From Pelodera strongyloides (taxonomy: Eukaryota; Nematoda; Chromadorea; Rhabditida; Rhabditidae), in contig JAANDG010000613.1 in the NCBI GenBank assembly GCA_036852015.1, forward strand, positions 1 through 64,000: 64,000 bases of DNA. Reading direction: 5' to 3'. Every line of letters begins with the position of its first letter. The first letter of the stretch is position 1. The position numbers and the translations under genes were made by a program. The notes beneath the pieces were generated by a model. It had not been told where the DNA came from and ran no database searches. It saw only the letters and a program-made list of their open reading frames with translations. Positions 46,885-55,676 of this stretch are shown in pieces.

Positions 46885-47827
46885 ATGGATGAATCTCTGT
46901 GGAACGCCGTGCTTTTTTCGTCCGAGAGCCGGAGAGCCCTCTGCAGGAACTTGTGGCTCCTGAGCACTCTGCTCTCTACTCCTTTCGTCGTTCCCTGTTC
47001 GCTTCATTCTCCTGACCGACAATTGTGCCGTCATCTACATTGCAGATGGTTCGTAAAGGTATGTTCCTTTGCAATATTTGTTTTTCAAATTCGTTCCAAC
47101 TTATCTATTATGGAGTCGCATCTTTGTCATGGGATTGGTGATTGATGCAATATCCTGCTAGCATATATTTTATTATTTTCTTTTTAGATCGATCCTTGCA
47201 TCGCAGTTTTCGTCAGCCCAACAGTCGTCTGCAGGAACTTGAGGAAGGGGGCTGCTGCACCCACGCCAACTTCTTCACTCTACTCTCGACCCTTGACTTC
47301 TGCTTGTGTTCACGCATCGCCTAACGATGTCGACGTCTGCTGTTCCCTGTCGGTTGAGGTATGTGATTTTGCAATACTTATTTTAGACGCATCTGATGTA
47401 GAGCTCGCGGGTAAAATGTCTGATGAGACGAGGGTTCGTCTTGTTTTTGTTTAGTTTACTGACTGATGTTTTGGATGTAATTTTTCTCTCTTTAGATTTT
47501 CCCATCTTCCGCCTATGAGCCTATGATGATGTCGATTGCTGATGGTCATGTGCCTCTTCTGCATTGGTGTCATGTCTTCACTCTCTTTGACCTGCGCTTC
47601 GAAGTCTGGGTGGCAACTCAACCCTACAGGCTCCTTGATTCGCTTCTGTGCAACATTGTGTTAAGGTATGTGTTTTTATATGTATTTATATTTTCATCTA
47701 ACTCAGTCTAACTGGAATAAACACCTAGCACGCACGTTGGTGTTATTAGGTATTTTCCTTTTAAGAAGTCTGGACGATGCACTGCATTTCTTAATTCTGT
47801 TTCTATTTTAGAGCTCACCATGCCTGA
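46885..47827 (+). CDS. Possible 176-residue protein in unit B
   Basis: Joining 46885-47058, 47188-47358, 47496-47665 and 47812-47827 gives ATG to TGA with all phases matching. The protein starts MDESLWNAVLFSSESRR, is rich in Cys, Ser, Leu and Pro, and has no domain I recognise and no clear signal peptide. In favour: a frame open over three introns by chance is uncommon. Against: the exons are C/T-rich so stops are scarce in several frames, the second exon is also open in another frame, and upstream exons carry stops. Could be a young or fast-evolving gene, or a chance frame in a non-coding RNA. Confidence 0.3.
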
Positions 47828-48061
47828 AGCCTGTTGCCTGAAGCATGCTTCTTGGAAACGGAGTCCTCTATCGCGTCATCATGGACACCTGCTCGCTCCA
47901 GTTTGGTCGTGATCCGCACGCCTACTCTTTTCTGTAGATGGTCAAGCTTCCTCCTGTACACCATGTTCGGAAGCTACGACTACGATTGTCGTGATCGGTG
48001 AGCCACTTTTTGATATCTTGAAAAGCAAAAAAATGAAAAGACTTTCGAATGAAAGTGAAAA

Positions 48062-48116
48062 AGAGCAAAAAAAAAAACCAGCTCTACGCTTTTCTTTAAA
48101 AGATCCGTATGGACGC
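48062..48116 (+). terminator. 3' hairpin plus AAAAGATCC element, copy in unit B
   Basis: AGAGC (48062-48066) and GCTCT (48081-48085) pair around an A-rich loop; AAAAGATCCGTATGGACGC follows at 48098-48116. Same order and spacing as at 45399 and 53547. Confidence 0.5.
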
Positions 48117-48200
48117 TCTGATGTATTGATATTTTCTTTGTGTTTGAGCGCAGTTTGTATTTGTTACCTGCTCAGTACGATATCCAAAATGCACCTTTAA

Positions 48201-48306
48201 TAGCAGGCCCGAAGCGCGTTGTTTTCTCTTACGTGAAAGGTCATTTTTGTTGACGAGCGGGGCTAAACTTCCCGACTAAGCCTACCCCAAAGTAATCGGG
48301 ACCTGC
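48201..48306 (+). ncRNA. Structured element copy 1
   Basis: An outer stem pairs AGCAGGCCCGA (48201) with TCGGGACCTGCT (48295-48306), one bulged A. Inside are a small hairpin (GTCA/TGAC) and the box CGGGGCTAAACTTCCCG, which can itself fold as CGGG/CCCG. Just upstream is AATGCACCTTTAAT, similar to the sequence before copy 2. Three more copies are at 48416, 48630 and 54005. No known RNA family comes to mind. Confidence 0.5.
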
Positions 48307-48415
48307 TCTACACTTGTGATGCTTTTTTGGTCGTGGACCTTTATTGATTGATTGCGGGACATGCGTCAAACGTTCCGTTCGAATTTTACCATGGATATGT
48401 AATGCACTTTTCATG

Positions 48416-48518
48416 AGCAGACCCGTTGCGTTTTGGTGTCTTGACAAGTCGATTTTTTTTGCCGTACGCGGGACTAATCTTCCCGACAAAAATGATCTTA
48501 AATTTATCGGGTTCTGTT
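48416..48518 (+). ncRNA. Structured element copy 2
   Basis: AGCAGACCCG (48416) pairs with CGGGTTCTGTT (48508-48518), one bulged T. Relative to copy 1 one stem pair changes from G-C to A-T with pairing kept, and another becomes a G-U wobble. The inner box reads CGGGACTAATCTTCCCG. A T8 run at 48453-48460 precedes the box. The upstream flank AATGCACTTTTCAT matches that of copy 1. Confidence 0.5.
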
Positions 48519-48629
48519 GTTTTCTTCTGTACTTATTCGCGCAAATTCCGCGTGCTTATTTGAAACGTTGACAACCCTAAGTTACAGGGTTAGCGCCTCA
48601 TCCGCCTCTTTATACGCGCTTTTTTGGAT

Positions 48630-48714
48630 AGCAGACCCGACACGCAGTTTTCTTTTACCTTTGGTAAGCTCACGGGGAAACTTCCCGCTAAATACTTTTC
48701 CGTCGCGATCTGCT
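48630..48714 (+). ncRNA. Structured element copy 3
   Basis: AGCAGA (48630) pairs with TCTGCT (48709-48714), and inner CCCGAC largely pairs with GTCGCG, one mismatch. A perfect TTACC/GGTAA hairpin with a three-base loop lies at 48655-48667, and the box reads ACGGGGAAACTTCCCGCT. About 20 bases shorter than copies 1 and 2. Confidence 0.5.
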
Positions 48715-48862
48715 ATTTTCTCCCTCGCTTTGTGATTCCGTATTAATTTTTTTTGTGGTTGATCGCCTTTGTGTTTTTGCCTCTCTTCGGAGTCGGGTTC
48801 CACGGGAACCTGGTCCTTTCTTATATTTTTATTTTGTTTCTGGAGTGATTGGCGTACGGTGT

Positions 48863-48896
48863 AGTCTCGGCACAGCGTGTTAGCTGTGTCGGGACT
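48863..48896 (+). other. 14-bp perfect hairpin upstream of unit C
   Basis: AGTCTCGGCACAGC pairs over all 14 positions (two as G-U) with GCTGTGTCGGGACT around the loop GTGTTA. It lies between the tandem structured elements and unit C. Sequence GGGTTCCACGGGAACC, another hairpin, is at about 48803-48818. Either could be part of a small RNA or a binding site. Confidence 0.45.
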
Positions 48897-49239
48897 GCAT
48901 TTGGACTTCATTTGTCAGTACGCAGATCAAACCTTGTAATCCCCGAGTCAATTCTTGTGGGAACACGTATCTTTTGAAAGTCTATAAGACTTGCTACTCT
49001 TGATGTTATCACTTGGTACGATATATTTTGGCAATTACGTAAATCTTTGGTGTTTTATGTTGTCCGTCCTGTCCGTCCCTTCGTGTTCGTCCTGTCCCCT
49101 TTAGCGCGCGGCCTTAGTCTCCTTGCGCGGCATCCCCCTGCGCGCGTGCTCGCACCTTGCGCGGCACCCTCCCCTGCGCGTGCTCTCCTGCGCGCGTTCC
49201 CGTTTGCGCGGCTTTCCTATGCGCGCGTGTTCCCCCCTG

Positions 49240-49480
49240 CGCGGCGCGCCTGCTCCCCCTGCGCAGCCTCTAGCTCCCTGCAGCTGCGCGCCTGCTCCCC
49301 CTGCGCAGCCTCTAGCTCCCTGCCGCTGCGCGCCTGCTCCCCTGCGCAGCCTCTAGCTCCCTGCCGCTGCGCGCGTGTTTCCCCTGCGCAGCCTCTCGCT
49401 CCTTCCGCTGCTCGCGTGTTTCCCCTGCGCAGCCTCTCGCTCCCTGCCGCTGCTCGCTTGTTTCTCCTGCGCCATGGTCA
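49240..49480 (+). repeat. GC-rich minisatellite of about 42 bp in the first exon of unit C
   Basis: Five to six head-to-tail copies built from CTGCGCGCCTGCTCCCC and CTGCGCAGCCTCTAGCTCC. The wider block 49098-49580 is rich in CCTGCGCG and ends in a CT tract. Several frames are open, giving Ala/Cys/Pro/Ser-rich translations that I do not believe are proteins. Confidence 0.85.
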
Positions 49481-51135
49481 CCCTGCGCAGCCTCTCGATC
49501 CCTGCGCGCATGTTCCCTCTGCGCACCCTCTCTCGCTCGCGCTCTCTCTCTCTCTCTCTCTCCTCTCTCTCTCCTATCCCTTAATCCTTTTCTGCCTCCC
49601 CATCGTCCTTCTACATGCCCCCTAGCCAGAAATAGGTATGTTTTAATTTTATTTTCATTTCCCTAGTTCCAAAGCTCTTCGCCTTTTTTTTTAGCAAAGC
49701 TATAACGATGTGCTTGTGCCTGAGTACTGCCTTTTGAGGCAATAAACTTCTAAATATTTCTTTTAGGGCAAGTGGCAAGTCAAATAGTTGGATCGGCACT
49801 TCGCCACAAGATCTCTGTTCGAGGCTATTCCTATTCTGCTGTTCGAACCAAGACTTCCTTGCCGGCGTGGACCCCACCGACACTAGTGATCTACTCGGAC
49901 GCCTTTATCCTTCAGGTATGTTTTATCCTTTATTCGATTTATTCCTCTAGTTTTTAGCTCACCACATTCCTCCAAATTTCTTGGATCTATGTGACTTGAC
50001 TGTTGATTTACATAGCTAATTATATGATTTCAGCCATGCTAGCTGACGTGGTCTTCCTGACCTCCAAACTTCTGAACCCCGGTTCTACTCTGGCTGGAAA
50101 TCCGATGTGACATCAACAAATCGAATAGGTATGCTTTGTTTTCGCTTCTGTTTTTTTTTCTGTATCTGTTTAATGTTTCGCCGTACACCCTGGCTGCTCG
50201 TCATTGACTACTGTATCAACGTTAGAGTCCGTTAGAGGATTTTGTATTTTGTAGAGGTAGAGGAAATTGGTCGGGTTCGGATGTTGGAAATTAGGCGTTT
50301 TCACTTTGACTGTGTCTTCTTTTTAGAAAGTTCCTCTCCGATCAACGTCGGGACTCTTTCTGGTGCGGCCCGACTCGCAATGTTCGGAAGGCCCAACTTC
50401 CGAAGACCCATCCTATCCTGGTCTTCGACTTCCTTCGAGAACGCTGAGGACGAGGACATTACTGATTTCTAACGCGGTTTCATTTGAGGTATGTAGCTTA
50501 TTGCCTTATCTTTTCCGTGTTGTTCCCTATCGAGATTATTTGGAATGAATGGGCTGATGGTGCTCTGTGCACGCACGTGGGGCATGGACCCATCAGTTTA
50601 ATTTGTTCGAATTCCTTACAAACTTAATCTTAACATTTAGGATTTGCCCCTACCCTACGACTATCTACGAGTCGTCGCCGTCTGCGCTTGAGCAACCAGT
50701 CCATGGCCCTCACTCTCACCCGTGTCTAGCTCAGCAAGGTCGAGCTTCACGTCACATCACTCTCTGCGTCTACAGTAGCCGCGGCTATATTGAGGTATGT
50801 ATTTTCCTTTTTTTTTGACTATATGTGTGTGTGTTTTTTGCTCTGCACAAGGATGCAGTCAATTAGTGCACCTTATGCCACTGCCATCTCCATGCGTCGG
50901 TGTTTATTATAGGAAAACTTATGTTCAAATTTTAGGAGTTCATCCGTCGTTGTATCTCGAGGACAGGAGACCATCTTCTAAACCAAACCTGAGCGCCGAT
51001 CCATGTCCGTCCGTCCGTCGACTTTATCTGATGTGTCTCCACTATTGAGGTGTGTTTTTGTTTACTGTAGGCATATGTTCATATGTTGTCCTTTATAGAG
51101 TGTTGCACTTGTGCACATTGTTATCAGGAGCACGC

Positions 51136-51416
51136 TTACACAGGAAAGCGAAAAACCCCGATTTCACCCGGAGTATTTTCAAAAAACCACGTTTTCGCCC
51201 CGATCCTTTCAAAAAGCCCGATCACAAATAATCGGGGCTAAATTGGGAACAAAGCCCGATATTTCCCCGGTTCCTTCACCCCGATTTCGCCCCGACTATT
51301 TACCGAAAGAAAAACCCCGATATCGGGATATCGCCCCGATTGTTTACCAAACCCCAATTTCGCCCGGATTTCCCTTGATCGGGGCGAAATCCGGGTTTGT
51401 GGTTTCACATGTAGGT
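51136..51416. mobile_element. CCCCGAT-rich element in unit C
   Basis: Starts with ACACAGGAAAGCGAAAAACC and ends GGGGCGAAATCCGGGTTTGTGG. Inside, CCCCGATTTCGCCCCGAT-like motifs repeat about ten times in both orientations, including the palindrome CCCCGATATCGGGATATC. Related to the short element at 29319-29385. Probably a non-autonomous transposon with internal expansion. Confidence 0.65.
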
Positions 51417-52164
51417 GTATAATATTGGAAATCTTAATTTATCAAATTGTAGGCGTCCGTCCGTCGATATATCTCGAGGAGGCTGGGGTTTATCTTCACT
51501 GCTCAACCAATCCGCGACTCCATTCCCCCTTCTGTTGCCTACGTCATGCGTCGTCATTATCCACTTCAGCAACATACCCTGCTACGTCTCACGGTCTCAC
51601 ATCTCATCAATTGTTTTGAGGTGCGTTCCTTTTCCTTTCATGAATCACAAAAATTACCTGACAACTTGTCTGTGCACCCCTGACAACTTGTCTGCGCACC
51701 TCAAGAATAGCCGTCCCATGCAACGTGAAACTTTTCGACATCGCCGCGCCAAAAATGAGGGTCCGCCACTGCGCCGCCCAAAGTGCGCGAATGGTATGGC
51801 GCACCGTTGCCGCGGAGAAAAGTTCGCCGCAGGGCCCAACTGAGTTGAATACCCTTTCGCGCGCCTACCGCGCGCTCTAGGTGCAGTGCGCCTCCGCGCT
51901 GTGGCGGACCATGAGCCCAAGTCCCCAGTCCCAACAGTAAACTCAGTGACTGAACGCAATTGACATTAAGGAAAACAGAAGAACGACGAAAGTAGTATAA
52001 AAGCTAGTTCAAATCCCTCTGCAGTTTCCTTCCTTCAGGATACGTGGTGCGCTTACTTGTTAATCAATCTTAGTCAAGGTATTTATTTTCAAGTCTAATG
52101 AGTTTCGTTAGTGATTGCGATGCGGTTTATGCTTACATTTTCTTACGCTGGGTATTGGGTGTTT

Positions 52165-52325
52165 GGGACGGCTATTTTTAATGGGACGGTTGGCCCCGCC
52201 ATGGGATGGTTGTCCTGGCTATGGGACGGCTATACTTTCTTGGTACGTACGGCTGACCCTCCCATGGGACTGTTGGCCTGCTTATGGGACGGTTGACAAA
52301 CTTGGGACGGCTATTCTTGAATAGA
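52165..52325. repeat. TATGGGACGGCT interspersed repeat
   Basis: The motif [C/T]TATGGGACGG[C/T]T or a close variant occurs about seven times in 160 bp, at irregular spacing. The segment 51700-51960 upstream contains its reverse complement once (AGCCGTCCCAT). No function assigned. Confidence 0.6.
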
Positions 52326-52654
52326 GCCGCTTATCTCAGCTGCTGTAAATTGTTGCTTTAGTTTCTTTCTTATGAAACTCGGATTGTCTTACAAATTTTG
52401 AATTTTCAGGATGTCCAATTGTTAAGTGAAGCATGGACCTGTGGCCGATGCGAGGCTCTCAGCTGATCGATGTCTTCCTGCTCCCCCTTATCAAGGTCAT
52501 CAAGGTCATCAATGTTCGCCGCCACGGCCACGTCTCCACATTTGTTTTGAGGTACGTTTCTTTTCCATGAATCAATCAAATGTTCGCGGAGTTGAGTAGC
52601 CAGCTGCGTGGTTTTATCCCATTCACCTTTTTAAAGAGTTTGCTGGTAAAATTG

Positions 52655-53010
52655 TAGAATACTACCCCAGTGTGTTATACCACAAAAAAGGGGTAGTATT
52701 TTTTTCGAGATAAAAATGTGCAGTGCACAAATAACTGAAAATACCCAAAAATGTAAAACCTCTAGTTAGCTGACGGGTAGTAAAATCCCTAAATGAGGTA
52801 GCATATTCCCTAAACTGGGGTAGTCATGTAAAATAGTGGTAGCCAAGTAGTTAGGTAACAATACTACCCCATTTTCGAAAAATACTACCACCGGTTGGTA
52901 AAATACTACCCCGGAAAGTTCTCGAAAATTAAAAGTCCGGGGGGTAGTATTTTACCTGCGGTAGTATATTTTATTTAGGGGTAGTATAGGTGCAGAATGG
53001 GGTAGTATGT
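52655..53010. repeat. GGGGTAGTATTTT palindromic repeat cluster
   Basis: At least twelve copies of GGGGTAGTATTTT, its shortened forms or its reverse complement AATACTACCCC occur in 360 bp in both orientations. The cluster lies between the last two exons of unit C. It can form many alternative hairpins. Confidence 0.75.
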
Positions 53011-53546
53011 ACTGAGGTCAAGAAGTGGGGAAAATTTCGTACCCTTCCACCGAAATTGGATACAGTGATCCTTCCATCATTTTTGCACTTTTCCACGAAT
53101 TTTCCTACAATTTGCTAGCAAAGGGGAGTGGTTTAGACATTACTTTTCTTTTCCACCTCTTCTTGACCAATGAGTGTGTAATGCAGTATTCTACAATTCT
53201 GCCGAGTTTGCTTTGGGGTCGCTAGTCTGTTTACTAGTTGTTCTGTAATTGTCTTAATAGTCTATTTTTCAGGTTGCACTATTCTCTCGCTCTCCGTGTG
53301 CAAGTTCATCTGTGCTCCTCGCTCATGGAGATAGTGGGATGATGTCAAGTACTCAGCTGAAGGTCTCCTCGGGCATTGGTGAAAGCTTCCCACGGGAATC
53401 GCTTAGCCATCCCTAGACTTATTGTTGAATCAGTGAAAAGTAAACGATCATTTAGAAATAACACTGATCGGACCTTCGATCCTTTTCTTATCGTGAAAAT
53501 CCGGTGAAACAACTTTGTGTGTTAAAGCATTGGAGGTCCAACAGAT

Positions 53547-53611
53547 AGAGCAAAAAATAATGACAGCTCTGAAGTACTTTTCAAACGAAAAGCGAAAAGA
53601 TCCTTTCGGAC
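53547..53611 (+). terminator. 3' hairpin plus AAAAGATCC element, copy in unit C
   Basis: AGAGC (53547-53551) and GCTCT (53566-53570) flank an A-rich loop with the sequence CAAAAAATAA shared with unit A. GAAAAGATCCTTTCGGAC follows at 53594-53611. Confidence 0.5.
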
Positions 53612-54004
53612 AACATTCATTTCGTGTAGAATTTTATAGTATTTCTTATAATAGGTGTGTATGAGTGCTAGGTTAGCAGTACTTGGTCTACTCGTCTTAC
53701 AGTCTTACAGTAAGTAATCTTACAGTAACGTAGCGTTTGTGTTAGTGTTCTCTAAGGTCATTTTGGGTTGTCTAATTACTCTCTTTCATGAGCCTTGTAC
53801 TCTTCTGCGTTTCATAGTTAATATTTTCTGCTATTCTTTTTTAAACTGTGCGCGTTGCTTTTAATTCGCGTGATATTGTAAGATTGTAAGCGTAGTATTG
53901 TAAGCTGGACGCCCTAGGGCCACTCGAACGGTTTAATTATAACCCTCCCAGGGTTAGCCACTGGAAAAAGTTGCCTCGCAAACGCCGAGGTGTGGACTTT
54001 CGAA

Positions 54005-54124
54005 GGCAAATGACCCGCGGAAAGACGTCTACGTCTTTCCGTCCTTTTGCCACATATGTGATAGCTCAGTGGTATGCGTATTACAAGGGGGAAATCCCGT
54101 TAATCGTTATCGTCGGGGTCTGCC
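54005..54124 (+). ncRNA. Structured element copy 4, with an A-box-like motif
   Basis: GGCA (54005) and GACCC (54012) pair with GGGTC and TGCC at 54116-54124, leaving AAT unpaired, and the box reads AAGGGGGAAATCCCGTTAAT. Inserted relative to the other copies are a 10-bp hairpin, GGAAAGACGT with ACGTCTTTCC (54019-54040), and ATAGCTCAGTGGTATGCG (54061), a good match to a tRNA-type A box. GGGTTCCACGAGG at about 54163 is only a weak B box, and no cloverleaf can be drawn, so I do not call a tRNA. Confidence 0.45.
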
Positions 54125-54299
54125 ATTTCTCTCTTGTTGGATGGTTCTGTGGTTCATTCGGGCGGGTTCCACGAGGACGTTTTCGTGTTTTCTTTTGGTT
54201 TTTTTTCCGCGTTGCTTTGCTTCGCAGATCAAAAAGTGAATCTTGGTTGGAACATCTTTTCAAAGTCTGAGATTTTGCTACTCGGTGTTCTCATTTGAT

Positions 54300-55010
54300 G
54301 TGTTATGTTTTGCCAAATAAAGTTTTCTCTTTGGTTTTATGTTGTCCGTCCTGACTTCGCTTTTTTAGGTTGGCCGGCTCCTTCGCGGCCTCGCTCTGCG
54401 GCGCGCGGCTCTTCCCCTGCGCGGCTCTCCGCGCGGCGCCTCCGCGGCTACTCCCGCTCCCCTGCGCGGCTCTCCTCCCTTGCGCGGCTACTCCCGCTCC
54501 CCTGCGCGGCTCTCCTCCCTTGCGCGGCTACTCCCGCTCCCCTGCGCGGCTCGACTCTCCTCCCCTGCGCGGCTCTCCGCGCGGCGGCTCTCTTCCTCCC
54601 TACTCCCGCTCCCCTGCGCGGCTCTCCTCCCCTGCGCGCGCGCGGCTCTCCTCCCCTGCGCGGCTCTCCTCCCCGCGCGCTACTCCCCTGCGCGGCTCTC
54701 CTCCCCGGCGCGGCTCTCCACCCTTGCGCGGCTACCCTATGCGCGCGTTCTCTCCCTCTCCCAGCGCGCGTTCTCTCCTTCTCCAGCGTGCGTGCCCTCC
54801 CTCTGCTCAGCAGCTCCCTTCCCTCAACGCGCGCCGCTACACCCATGCGCGCGTATCTTCCCTCCGTGCGCTACACCCATGCACGCGCTTCCCCCCTCCG
54901 CATAGGCGAAGACGCGCGGGTATTAGAACTGCTTCCCCTGCGAGCCAGTTCCTTCCCCTTGCCTCGTCATCTCGGCATCTCACTCCCCAACTGGTTTCTT
55001 CTGTGATATT
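54300..55010 (+). ncRNA. Unit D: partial fourth unit, GC-rich first exon
   Basis: The region before it (54220-54368) resembles that before unit C: CGCAGATCAAA, TCTTTTCAAAGTC, TTTGCTACTC and TTTTATGTTGTCCGTCCTG appear in the same order as at 48920-49070. A TTTTTTAG acceptor at 54368 opens an exon made of CCTGCGCGGCTCTCC-type repeats. I see no donor or further exons before the receptor gene, and no hairpin/AAAAGATCC element, so it is truncated or a recent partial copy. Frames of 130-230 codons are open but are low-complexity Ala/Pro/Ser/Leu. Confidence 0.4.
54400..54740 (+). repeat. CCTGCGCGGCTCTCC minisatellite in unit D
   Basis: Repeats of about 15 and 36 bp built on CCTGCGCGGCTCTCCTCCC and GGCTACTCCCGCTCC. 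Same base motif and position as the minisatellite of unit C, but longer homogenised runs. Confidence 0.85.
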
Positions 55011-55676
55011 ATTATGAAATCAATTTTCCGCTAATCACTTGAAGGAAGACAATGCTTGTGAATATGCGAATGCAACTCGATTTTTTGAATGTTGCTATTT
55101 ATAAATGATCACAAGTACAAAATGCTTGTTTTTCGCACGGTAATTTTCCGTAACTTTTGCGAGGTTCTACTAAACATTGGTCATTTGAAATAATTTGCGC
55201 GCTTTTTATATTTACATAAATACCAAAAATACGCTCCCGGAGTGTCAGTTCAACATACCGTGAACTGGGTGTATTGTTTAGTAAAATGCAAGGTATCCAC
55301 ACTCGATTTGCTCGCTACGTGAAAAACTCCGTCGAAACTCTAAACCAAGTGCCAGGACCTGACATCACAATATCTTTATTAATAACAATCAGGAAAAAAT
55401 GGTAGAATACCATTGGTATTGGTAGAATACCAAGACCGTTCGAGTGGGAATTCAAACAGCCTTGTTTAAACAACGTTTTGCACACTTTTCACTGGGTAAA
55501 AACTGAATGTGTTCTATATCTTGTACAAATGTTCCCACAATTATTATCTAGCACTTTCGTTGCCTTTAAAATGTACAAAATTAAGTTTTTAGCTTTACCT
55601 TTGTAAATACAAATCAATTTCTGTTCCACGTCCCTGGTTTATTCATTTAACTAAGGCTATTATTTCAACGTTTGAC
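55011..55676. other. Intergenic stretch before the receptor gene
   Basis: AT-rich. TGGTAGAATACCA occurs twice at 55400-55432. No exon seen. It should contain the promoter of the receptor gene; no clear core motif is visible. Confidence 0.5.

Larger units (their letters stand above)
45690..48200 (+). ncRNA. Unit B: second spliced unit, with one long multi-exon frame
   Basis: Exon-like segments: one ending at 45718, then 45864-45985, 46128-46274, 46456-46672, 46881-47058, 47188-47358, 47496-47665 and 47812 to about 48200. Donors are mostly GTATGT and acceptors TTTTAG. The first four have stops in all useful frames. From 46885 a frame starts with ATG right after an in-frame TGA and stays open over three splice junctions for 176 codons, described separately. 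The final exon continues to the hairpin/AAAAGATCC element at 48062-48116. Organisation and exon composition match unit A, so I treat A, B and C as paralogous or at least similarly built units. Confidence 0.5.
48990..53640 (+). ncRNA. Unit C: third and longest spliced unit
   Basis: Exon-like segments: 49105-49635 (GC-rich minisatellite), 49767-49915, 50034-50128, 50327-50488, 50641-50794, 50936-51049, 51453-51620, 52410-52551 and 53273 to about 53640, all with GT..AG edges. 49767-49915 joined to 50034 is open for 74 codons, but later exons break every frame. Six of the exon ends read TTTGAG or ATTGAG before GT. Exons 50936 and 51453 are paralogous (TCCGTCG, TATATCTCGAGGA). The introns contain the repeats at 51136, 52165 and 52655. 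The unit ends with the hairpin/AAAAGATCC element at 53547. Its upstream region resembles that of unit D. Confidence 0.5.

Noticed and set aside
43786..47495. Box C/D or H/ACA snoRNAs in introns of units A and B
   Set aside because: Several ATGATG and CTGA words and small hairpins occur (for example near 45020 and 47420), but none has correctly placed C and D boxes with a terminal stem or an H box plus ACA; kept only as a hypothesis.
49047..49625. 192-codon Ala/Pro/Cys-rich frame
   Set aside because: Low-complexity translation of a 42-bp minisatellite; two other frames are also open.
54019..54180. tRNA gene
   Set aside because: A-box-like word present, but no cloverleaf, anticodon arm or proper T arm can be drawn.
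54305..55017. Frames of 141 to 233 codons in unit D
   Set aside because: Translations of CCTGCGCGGCTCTCC repeats in several frames on both strands.
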